From: Longivirga sp036510975
GTDB lineage: Bacteria > Actinomycetota > Actinomycetes > S36-B12 > CAIYMF01
DNA length: 6,988 nucleotides
Assembly: GCA_036510975.1 (NCBI GenBank)
Contig: DATCCY010000142.1
Location: 1-6,988 of the forward strand
Direction: 5' to 3'
The notes under the pieces are model-generated. The model searched no databases and was not told the DNA's origin. It saw only the letters and a list, made by a program, of their open reading frames with translations. The position numbers and the translations under genes are program-made. Shown one piece after another: positions 1 through 5,777 of this stretch. Every line of letters begins with the position of its first letter. The first letter of the stretch is position 1.

Positions 1-381
1 CGCGTTCTCGTTCGCGTCGGCGCCGCCGTTGGTGAAGAACACCTTGTTCATGCCCTCGGGAGCGAGGTCGACGATGCGCTTGGCGGCCTCGCCGCGCACG
101 TCGTTCGCGTGCTGCGGCGCGACCGTCGCGAGCCTGGCGGCCTGCGCCTGGATCGCGGCGACGACCTTCGGGTGCTGGTGACCGATGTTGACGTTGACCA
201 GCTGGCTGGAGAAGTCGAGGAACCGGTTGCCGTCGTAGTCCCAGACGTAGGAGCCCTCGCCGCCCGCGATGAGCATCGGGTTGAGCGCGGCCTGCGCGGA
301 CCACGAGTGGAACACGTGGGCGCGGTCGAGCTCGAGGACGCGCTGGCCCTCGGCGGGGTCGGGTGTGACGGCGGTGGTCAT
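1..381 (-). CDS. Class III PLP-dependent aminotransferase, N-terminal part (cut by window edge)
   Basis: This is the first 127 codons of a pyridoxal-phosphate aminotransferase of fold type I, class III (the omega-aminotransferase/GabT group). The ATG at 379-381 is preceded by AGGAG five bases upstream, a good ribosome site. The visible part has the typical N-terminal arm (HVFHSWSAQ, about residues 22-30), the Y-x-W-D-Y-D-G-N-R-F-L-D-F strand that opens class III domains, the NVNIGHQHPKV segment (about 64-74), and FFTNGGADANENA (115-127), which corresponds to the TNSGSEANE loop that grips the PLP phosphate in the family. The catalytic lysine lies beyond the left edge. Full-length members are usually about 430-460 residues. 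The family moves an amino group from an omega- or beta-amino acid or amine to pyruvate or 2-oxoglutarate. The substrate cannot be told from this fragment, so no symbol is given. It appears to have its own promoter in the short gap to the GNAT gene upstream. Confidence 0.9.
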   Translation of the reverse strand, partial: MTTAVTPDPAEGQRVLELDRAHVFHSWSAQAALNPMLIAGGEGSYVWDYDGNRFLDFSSQLVNVNIGHQHPKVVAAIQAQAARLATVAPQHANDVRGEAAKRIVDLAPEGMNKVFFTNGGADANENA

Positions 382-386
382 GAGAT

Positions 387-391
387 CTCCT
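387..391 (-). promoter_or_regulatory. Ribosome binding site of the class III aminotransferase
   Basis: The minus strand reads AGGAG, then ATCTC, then ATG. The five-base spacing to the ATG at 379-381 fits a Shine-Dalgarno site and fixes this start. Confidence 0.7.
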
Positions 392-395
392 GGGT

Positions 396-408
396 CGAGG
401 TGACCTCG
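396..408. promoter_or_regulatory. Palindrome at the presumed start of the aminotransferase transcript
   Basis: CGAGGTGACCTCG is a perfect 6+1+6 inverted repeat. It lies between the candidate -10 box and the ribosome site, across the expected transcription start. That position would suit a repressor operator. It could also be a chance palindrome or a short leader hairpin (CGAGG/CCTCG). Confidence 0.3.
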
Positions 409-410
409 CC

Positions 411-440
411 AGGGTAGGGGTCGCTCGGGGGCCACGTCAC
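411..440 (-). promoter_or_regulatory. Candidate promoter of the aminotransferase gene
   Basis: On the minus strand a GTGACG hexamer (435-440; four of six match TTGACA) is followed by an 18-base spacer and TACCCT (411-416; fits TAnnnT). Transcription would start near 404, about 23 bases before the ATG. It sits in the only gap between the GNAT stop codon and this gene. The matches are modest and high-GC sequence gives chance hits. Confidence 0.35.
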
Positions 441-450
441 CGGCAGGGTG

Positions 451-1131
451 TCAGGCTCCGTCGCCGTACGCCGACACCCTGTCGGCCAGGCCGTCACGCA
501 CCCGCGGCCAGTCCTCGGCGATCACGGAGAACATGACCGTGTCGCGGACCGACCCGTCGCGCCGTCGGTTGTAGCGCCGCAGCACGCCCTCGTAGGTCGC
601 CCCCAGGCGGTGGATCGCCTGCTGGCTGCGGTGGTTGCGGACGTCGGTCTTGAGCTGGACGCGGCCCATCCCGAGCGCGTCGAACGCGTAGCCCATGAGC
701 AGGAGCTTCGTCTCGGGGTTGACGACGGTGCCCCAGACCGCGGGGTCGTAGCTGGTGTTGCCGATCTCGAGACGGGCGTCGTTCGGGACGATGTCGAGGA
801 ACGACGACCAGCCGACGACGGTCCCGGCATGCCGATCGCCGAGGTCGCGCACGAGCCGGACCGTCCACGGGAACCAGCCGCGGTCGAGGACGTCGGTGAT
901 CCAGTGCCGCGCCGTCACGTCGTCGGGCAGCGGGCCGCCGGCCTGGTGCTGCCACACGTGGTCGTGGTCGATCGCCAGCCGCAGGCCGCGCGCGTCGTGC
1001 TGCGTGGTCGGCGTCAGCTCGACCCAGGTGCCGCGCAGGTGGACCCCGGGGTGCGGCGGCCACTGCACCACCGGCCAGTGCCCGTCGCGCGGACGCGGGT
1101 CCTCGCGCGGCTCGAACCGCTCGTCGCTCAC
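451..1131 (-). CDS. GNAT acetyltransferase, RimJ/RimL-like
   Basis: This is a 226-residue protein of the GNAT acetyltransferase superfamily, in the RimJ/RimL-like (Acetyltransf_3) group. These transfer acetyl from acetyl-CoA to an amino group on a protein N-terminus or small molecule; the substrate here is unknown. Family hallmarks are LEIGNTSYDPAVWGT and the following NPETKLLLMGYAFD (about residues 121-151), VQLKTDVRNHRSQQAI (about 158-173) and RLGATYEGVLRR (about 175-186), the usual 'neighbours act as independent individuals / aberrant residue' segment near the CoA site. The first 30 residues are proline- and charge-rich and lie before the fold. The chosen start is a GTG at 1129-1131. No good Shine-Dalgarno is visible, but TAGCGT, a TAnnnT-type box, ends six bases upstream, so the message may be leaderless. 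The stop TGA is at 451-453. One copy of the inverted repeat described separately lies 19 bases upstream. It is cytosolic, with no signal peptide or membrane segment. Confidence 0.9.
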   Translation of the reverse strand: MSDERFEPREDPRPRDGHWPVVQWPPHPGVHLRGTWVELTPTTQHDARGLRLAIDHDHVWQHQAGGPLPDDVTARHWITDVLDRGWFPWTVRLVRDLGDRHAGTVVGWSSFLDIVPNDARLEIGNTSYDPAVWGTVVNPETKLLLMGYAFDALGMGRVQLKTDVRNHRSQQAIHRLGATYEGVLRRYNRRRDGSVRDTVMFSVIAEDWPRVRDGLADRVSAYGDGA

Positions 1132-1137
1132 CCCGCC

Positions 1138-1143
1138 ACGCTA
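1138..1143 (-). promoter_or_regulatory. Candidate -10 box giving a leaderless GNAT message
   Basis: TAGCGT on the minus strand lies six bases before the GTG start at 1131. That would place the first transcribed base at or next to the start codon. Leaderless mRNAs are common in actinobacteria, and no Shine-Dalgarno is visible here. No convincing -35 box was found. Confidence 0.3.
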
Positions 1144-1150
1144 TCCGCTG

Positions 1151-1204
1151 GTTTTCACTGAAGGATGCCTTGGTTCCATAGAGAACAACAAACTCCGCCT
1201 CCAT
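1151..1204 (-). repeat. Inverted repeat, copy A (AT-rich)
   Basis: On the minus strand this 54-base stretch starts ATGGAGGCGGAG and ends AGTGAAAAC. It aligns without gaps to the plus strand at 1823-1876, with 43 of 54 identical bases. The block 1151-1207 is about 46% G+C, far below the surrounding sequence of around 70%. It begins 19 bases upstream of the GNAT start at 1131 and lies between the two GNAT genes. Read from the ATG it encodes M-E-A-E-F-V-V-L-Y-G-T-K-A-S-F-S-E-N with no stop, continuing into an antisense-like frame of the GNAT gene. I do not assign a function. It could be a terminal inverted repeat, a dispersed intergenic element, or a remnant of a coding segment. Confidence 0.8.
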
Positions 1205-1326
1205 CATGCGAGTGGGGGGGTCGATCCCCGCCCGGACGTCATGGACGCCCAGCAGCGGCGGACCCGGCGTACGAGCGGGGCCGGGCTCTGCGTCGTGAGC
1301 CTCGCCACGAACAGCCACGCACCGGG

Positions 1327-1803
1327 CTACCTGTCCGGCGCCCTGCGCCGCACCATCCGGACGTGGCCGGCGGCGTCGTCGACGCCATGGACCACGAGAG
1401 GCTCGTCGATCCCCTCGACCTCGAAACCGATGCTGGTGTGGAACGCCACCGACGCGGCGTTCACCGTCGACGTGACGCAGCGGACCGTCGACACCCCGCG
1501 TTCCGCGGCCTCGCGCGCGAACCGGTCGTGCAGCTCGCGGCCGAGGCCCGACCCGCGCTGGTCGGGCCGTACGCCGACGACGTGGACGTAGGCCTCACCG
1601 CCGTGGTCGGGCGAGTCGAAGCCCACGAGGAAGCCGGCCAGCTCCCCGCGGTCGTCCTCGGCCGTCAGCGACGTACCGGCGAAGTGCTCGAGGAACAGGC
1701 GCGGCAGCAGGGCGACCATCCGACGTCCGCCCCACCAGTCGTCGACGACAGCCACGATGCGCGGGTGGTCATCGAGCCGGGCCGGCCTGATCGTGACGGT
1801 CAC
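1327..1803 (-). CDS. Small GNAT acetyltransferase
   Basis: This is a 158-residue single-domain GNAT N-acetyltransferase. Motif A, which binds the acetyl-CoA pyrophosphate, is plain: strand VHVVGVRPD followed by QRGSGLG (residues 82-88), matching Q/R-x-x-G-x-G/A. Motif B is NAASVAFHTSIGFEVEG (115-131), the common 'N-x-x-a-x-x-f-y-x-x-x-G-F' helix. The N-terminus, IRPARLDDHPRI, is the usual first strand and helix of the fold. The substrate is not predictable from sequence. The start chosen is a GTG at 1801-1803, where homology begins; no clear Shine-Dalgarno is seen. The stop is TAG at 1327-1329. It shares strand and fold class with the next gene (451-1131) but is not a close duplicate: the lengths and motifs differ. 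It is bracketed by the two copies of an inverted repeat, so it may have travelled as a cassette. Confidence 0.88.
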   Translation of the reverse strand: MTVTIRPARLDDHPRIVAVVDDWWGGRRMVALLPRLFLEHFAGTSLTAEDDRGELAGFLVGFDSPDHGGEAYVHVVGVRPDQRGSGLGRELHDRFAREAAERGVSTVRCVTSTVNAASVAFHTSIGFEVEGIDEPLVVHGVDDAAGHVRMVRRRAPDR

Positions 1804-1822
1804 GAGGGCAAGCGTGCCAGCG

Positions 1823-1876
1823 ATGAAGGCGGAGTTCGGTGTCCTCTACGCAACAAGGGCGTCCTGCAGTGAGAAC
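1823..1876 (+). repeat. Inverted repeat, copy B
   Basis: This is the partner of the minus-strand repeat at 1151-1204. It starts ATGAAGGCGGAG and ends AGTGAGAAC, with 43 of 54 bases identical and no gaps. G+C is about 59%, so it is closer to the genome than copy A. It begins 19 bases upstream of the GNAT start at 1803 and ends 3 bases before the purA stop codon (1880-1882), filling nearly the whole gap between the two genes. Read from the ATG it gives M-K-A-E-F-G-V-L-Y-A-T-R-A-S-C-S-E-N, 13 of 18 residues like copy A. Six of the eleven differences are silent third-position changes. Together the two copies face outward and bound a 726-bp segment. No obvious target-site duplication is seen just outside. 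Confidence 0.8.
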
Positions 1877-1879
1877 GGC

Positions 1880-3166
<1,287 letters not shown>

Positions 3167-3173
3167 GTCCGAC

Positions 3174-3180
3174 CCCCCTT
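3174..3180 (-). promoter_or_regulatory. purA ribosome binding site
   Basis: The minus strand reads AAGGGGGG about seven bases before the ATG at 3166. This decides the purA start in favour of MPAIVV rather than the longer open frame that reaches 3214. Confidence 0.6.
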
Positions 3181-3194
3181 GCAGCTGCCATGCA

Positions 3195-3210
3195 CACCAC
3201 AGGGGTGGTG
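3195..3210. promoter_or_regulatory. Hairpin in the purA leader
   Basis: CACCAC-AGGG-GTGGTG is a perfect 6-bp stem with a 4-base loop, 28-44 bases upstream of the purA ATG. It lies between a possible -10 box (TAGGCT on the minus strand, 3218-3223) and the ribosome site, so it would be in the 5' leader if that promoter is used. It might be an operator or a leader structure. No known purine riboswitch core was recognised. Confidence 0.35.
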
Positions 3211-3217
3211 CCACCAG

Positions 3218-3223
3218 AGCCTA
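3218..3223 (-). promoter_or_regulatory. Possible purA -10 box
   Basis: TAGGCT on the minus strand fits TAnnnT and would give a leader of about 45 bases. At 17 bases further upstream the sequence is GCGGCG, a poor -35, so the promoter call is weak. Confidence 0.25.
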
Positions 3224-3267
3224 CCGGGCGAGGGTGACCACGCCGCGCGGCACAGCGCGCCGGGCGT

Positions 3268-3282
3268 GTGACCGGAGGTCAC
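3268..3282. promoter_or_regulatory. Inverted repeat GTGACC-GGA-GGTCAC between egtD and purA
   Basis: This is a perfect 6+3+6 inverted repeat 14 bases past the egtD stop codon and about 100 bases before purA. A third copy of the half-site, GTGACC, lies at 3234-3239, close to where a purA promoter would be. It could be a transcription-factor operator for purA, or a stem that helps end the egt transcript; there is no T-run after it. The regulator is unknown. Confidence 0.4.
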
Positions 3283-3295
3283 GTGGGGGCGTCGC

Positions 3296-4294
3296 TCAGC
3301 GGGCCGTCGGGATTCCTACGCGGGTGGCGAGGGTGAGGGCGAAGTCGCCGTCGGAGTCGGTGAAGATCTGCTCGACGGCGAACCCGGCGGCGGCGAGCTC
3401 CGCGCGGATCCCCTCGGGTCGGAACTTCGTCGAGATCTCGATGCGGATCTCCTCCCCCGCCGCCAGGTCGATCTCGAGGTCGGCGCCCGGGATGGTGACG
3501 TGCTGCGGCATCTCGGCCCGCACCCGCAGGTCCATCCGCTCCATGCGCGGGTCCCAGAAGGCGACGTAGCTGAAGGCGTCGAGGTCGAAGTCGGCGCCGA
3601 GCTCCCGGTTGACCACGCGCAGCGAGTTCGCGACGAACTCCGCGGTGATGCCGCGCGAGTCGTCGTAGGCGGCGATGAGGCGGTCGGCGGACTTCACGAG
3701 GTCGGTGCCGAGCAGCAGGGAGTCGCCGGGAGCGAGGGAGTCGGCGAGGGCGCCGAGGAAGGCCGCGCGCTCCTCGACGTAGAGGTTGCCGATCGTGCCG
3801 CCGAGGAAGGCGACGAGCCGGCGGCCGCCGTTGGGCAGGTGACCGAGGTGCAGGGTGAAGTCACCGACGAGGGCCTCGACCTGAACCCCGGGATAGCGCT
3901 CCGAGATGGTCTCGGCGGCCTGGCGCAGGGTGGCCTCCGAGACGTCGACCGGCACGAAGCGCTGAAGCTGACCCGTGGCCGCGAACGCGTCGAGCAGGGT
4001 GCGGGTCTTGTCCGAGGTGCCGCTGCCGAGCTCGACCACGGTGGTCGCGCCCGACACCAGCGCGATCCGGTCGGAGTTCTCGCGCAGGATCTCCCGCTCG
4101 CGCTCCGTGGGGTAGTACTCCGGCAGCCGGGTGATGAGGTCGAACAGCTCCGAGCCGCGGTCGTCATAGAGCCACTTCGGCGGCAGGCTGCGCGGCTGGG
4201 CACCGAGGCCGCGGCGTACGTCCTGCACGAGGCCCGACGCCGCCCAGTCCGACGCCAGCAGCACGGAGACGACCGGCTCCTTGACGCGGGTCAC
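3296..4294 (-). CDS. egtD: L-histidine N-alpha-methyltransferase, ergothioneine biosynthesis
   Basis: This 332-residue SAM-dependent enzyme adds three methyl groups to the alpha-amine of histidine to form hercynine, the first step to ergothioneine. It aligns along its full length with mycobacterial EgtD (321 residues, recalled). Motifs seen: SLPPKWLYDDRGSELFD (36-52); RLPEYYPT (56-63), whose Tyr60 matches the histidine-binding Tyr56 of M. smegmatis EgtD; VELGSGTSDKT (87-97), the SAM loop; LGGTIGNLY with Asn170 matching Asn166; LLLGTDLVK; and EIS (286-288), matching Glu282 and Ser284, which hold the imidazole. The histidine-binding residues are therefore intact. The start is a GTG at 4292-4294, inside a GTGA overlap with the egtB stop, which implies translational coupling. 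The true start could also be a later GTG, since the first ten or so residues are not conserved and AAGGAG lies a little downstream. The stop is TGA at 3296-3298. Confidence 0.96.
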   Translation of the reverse strand: MTRVKEPVVSVLLASDWAASGLVQDVRRGLGAQPRSLPPKWLYDDRGSELFDLITRLPEYYPTEREREILRENSDRIALVSGATTVVELGSGTSDKTRTLLDAFAATGQLQRFVPVDVSEATLRQAAETISERYPGVQVEALVGDFTLHLGHLPNGGRRLVAFLGGTIGNLYVEERAAFLGALADSLAPGDSLLLGTDLVKSADRLIAAYDDSRGITAEFVANSLRVVNRELGADFDLDAFSYVAFWDPRMERMDLRVRAEMPQHVTIPGADLEIDLAAGEEIRIEISTKFRPEGIRAELAAAGFAVEQIFTDSDGDFALTLATRVGIPTAR

Positions 4295-5580
4295 GGCGAC
4301 ATCCGCGGTGCGCCGCCGTCGGCGAGCCGGACCCCGGACAGCGCCCAGCGCGCGGCGTGCGGGAAGAAGTTGCGATACGTCGCCCGGGCGTGGCCCTCCG
4401 GCGTGAGGGCGCAGCCGCCGCGCAGCACCATCTGGTTGGACATGAACTTGCCGTTGTACTCGCCGATCGCGCCGGGCGCGGGGTGGAAGCCGGGGTAGGG
4501 GTGGTAGGCCGAGGAGGTCCACTCCCAGCAGTCGCCGTAGGCCTGGCGCAGCCGTCCGGTGCTCGGGCCGGCGGCGCGCGGGTGGAAGGTCTCGGAATCG
4601 GCGAGGTTGGCGCCGGCAGTGGTGGCGCCGTCGAGGACCACGGCGTGCTCCCACTCCGCCTCGCTCGGCAGCCGTTTGCCGGCCCAGGTGGCGAACGCCT
4701 CGGCCTCGTAGAAGCTGACGTGGCTCACCGGGAGCCCGGGGTTCACCGGGAACGTGCCGTGCAACGTGTGCTCGAACCACACGCCGTCGAGCTCCAGCCA
4801 GTAGAACGGCGCCCGCCAGGTCTCGGCGTTGACCCTCGCCCAGCCGTCGGACAGCCACAGCTCGTGGCGGCGATACCCGTTGTCGGCCATGAACTCCAGC
4901 CACTCGCCGTTGGTGACCAGACGGTCGGCGAGGCGGTAGGGCTCGAGCCACACGCGGTGGCGCGGCTCCTCGTTGTCGAAGCGGAAACCCTCGCCGGCAT
5001 GACCGATCTCGACGAGCCCGCCCTCGACGTCGACCCAGCCGAGGGTGTCCGGCTCGGACCGTGGTGACGGCGTCCCGGAGTAGTCCGGCTGCAGCGGGTT
5101 GCGGGACAGGACGTGCTTGATGTCCATGAGGAGCAGCTCCTGGTGCTGCTGCTCGTGGTGGAACCCGAGCTCGATCACCGGGGTGAGCTTCTCGAGCGTG
5201 CCCGTGTCGAGCGAGGTGACGAGGTCGCGCACGCGGCTGTCGACGTTGCGGCGGTAGGTGCCGACCTCGTGCGCGCCCGGCCGGCTGATCAGGCCGCGGT
5301 CCGGCCGGGAGTAGCGCGGGCCGACCGTCTCGTAGTAGCTGTTGAACAGGAACCAGTAGCCGTCCTGGAAGGGTGCGAAGCCCGCCTCGTGGTCGGCCAG
5401 CACGAAGGTCTCGAAGAACCAGGTGACGTGCGCGCGGTGCCACTTGGTCGGGGAGACGTCCGGCATCGACTGGACGGTCTGGTCCTCCGGCGAGAGCGGC
5501 GCGGCCAGCGCCTCGCTGTGGGCCCGGACGTCGTCGTAGCGGCTCACGAGCTCGTCGGCGGTCCGTTCGGTGGTCGACAT
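4291..5580 (-). CDS. egtB: Ergothioneine sulfoxide synthase, non-haem iron
   Basis: This 429-residue iron enzyme uses O2 to couple hercynine to the thiol of gamma-glutamylcysteine (or cysteine, in some subfamilies) as a sulfoxide, the central step of ergothioneine synthesis. It has the two-domain EgtB layout. The N-terminal DinB-like part (about 10-160) carries the three iron ligands: His51 in SPTKWHRAH, and His142 and His146 in HHEQQHQE. The C-terminal formylglycine-generating-enzyme-like part (about 183-429) includes KRLPSEAEWEHA, GDCWEWTSSAYHPYPGF, GEYNGKFMSNQMVLRGG (373-389) and ATYRNFF (400-406). Tyr375 in GEYNGKFM appears to match the catalytic Tyr377 of the M. thermoresistibile enzyme; this is from memory. 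The length is typical. The ATG at 5578-5580 has a perfect AGGAGG seven bases upstream. It is the first gene of a two-gene operon with egtD. It has its own candidate promoter and leader hairpin. No egtA or egtC neighbours it. Confidence 0.97.
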   Translation of the reverse strand: MSTTERTADELVSRYDDVRAHSEALAAPLSPEDQTVQSMPDVSPTKWHRAHVTWFFETFVLADHEAGFAPFQDGYWFLFNSYYETVGPRYSRPDRGLISRPGAHEVGTYRRNVDSRVRDLVTSLDTGTLEKLTPVIELGFHHEQQHQELLLMDIKHVLSRNPLQPDYSGTPSPRSEPDTLGWVDVEGGLVEIGHAGEGFRFDNEEPRHRVWLEPYRLADRLVTNGEWLEFMADNGYRRHELWLSDGWARVNAETWRAPFYWLELDGVWFEHTLHGTFPVNPGLPVSHVSFYEAEAFATWAGKRLPSEAEWEHAVVLDGATTAGANLADSETFHPRAAGPSTGRLRQAYGDCWEWTSSAYHPYPGFHPAPGAIGEYNGKFMSNQMVLRGGCALTPEGHARATYRNFFPHAARWALSGVRLADGGAPRMSP

Positions 5581-5587
5581 GCCGGAA

Positions 5588-5593
5588 CCTCCT
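5588..5593 (-). promoter_or_regulatory. egtB ribosome binding site
   Basis: AGGAGG on the minus strand, seven bases before the egtB ATG. It is the best Shine-Dalgarno in the window and fixes the start. Confidence 0.85.
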
Positions 5594-5601
5594 GCACCGA
5601 G

Positions 5602-5626
5602 CCGCCGGACGGGGAATGTCCGGCGG
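5602..5626. promoter_or_regulatory. Strong inverted repeat in the egtB leader
   Basis: CCGCCGGAC (5602-5610) and GTCCGGCGG (5618-5626) are perfect 9-base complements around a 7-base loop. They lie between the candidate -10 box (5635-5640) and the ribosome site (5588-5593). If transcription starts near 5628, the hairpin forms at the very 5' end of the egtBD message. It could stabilise the mRNA, hide or expose the ribosome site, or be a DNA operator over the start point. It is too far from any stop codon, and lacks a T-run, for a convincing terminator of the upstream gene. Confidence 0.5.
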
Positions 5627-5634
5627 GTTCGTCG

Positions 5635-5663
5635 AGGCTAACCCCGCGGACCGACCGGGTCAT
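5635..5663 (-). promoter_or_regulatory. Candidate egtB-egtD promoter
   Basis: On the minus strand ATGACC (5658-5663; four of six match TTGACA), a 17-base spacer and TAGCCT (5635-5640; fits TAnnnT) make a housekeeping-sigma promoter with ideal spacing. The leader would be about 48 bases and would open with the 9-bp hairpin. It is placed correctly for a two-gene egtBD operon. Confidence 0.45.
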
Positions 5664-5751
5664 CCCCGCGACGTCGCCCGTAAGCCTCTGTTCATCGTCG
5701 CCACACCCGGTGGGTGACCACCCGCTCACGCCCTGTCGCTGCCGCTCGTGT

Positions 5752-5767
5752 CCGCCGCGGGCGGCGG
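5752..5767. terminator. Possible terminator of the FAD oxidoreductase gene
   Basis: CCGCCG-CGGG-CGGCGG is a perfect 6-bp GC stem with a 4-base loop, starting 10 bases past the oxidoreductase stop codon. No T-run follows, which is common in high-GC actinobacteria, where such stems can still end transcription. It is equally possible that it is GC-rich chance pairing. Confidence 0.35.
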
Positions 5768-5777
5768 GTGGGCGGGG

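Noticed and set aside
448..1161. Plus-strand open frame opposite the larger GNAT gene
   Set aside because: It has shadow composition, no recognisable motif, and lies opposite a clear acetyltransferase.
1217..1229. GGGG-TCGAT-CCCC stem downstream of the small GNAT gene as a terminator
   Set aside because: It has only four base pairs, lies about 100 bases past the stop codon and has no T-run; a seven-G run makes chance pairing easy.
494..1318. Minus-strand open frame running through repeat copy A into the GNAT gene
   Set aside because: Most of it is an R/A/P-rich shadow of the GNAT gene in another frame. Only the short repeat-encoded peptide is of interest, and it is reported as a repeat.
451..1803. 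The two GNAT genes as a tandem duplication
   Set aside because: They belong to different GNAT subgroups (226-residue RimJ/RimL-like versus 158-residue single-domain with QRGSGLG) and share no obvious sequence beyond the fold.
4297..5443. The egtD reading frame stays open far upstream, giving an apparent 715-residue protein
   Set aside because: The upstream part is arginine/proline-rich and lies inside egtB in another frame. EgtD homology begins at the GTG near 4294, so this is not a fusion protein.
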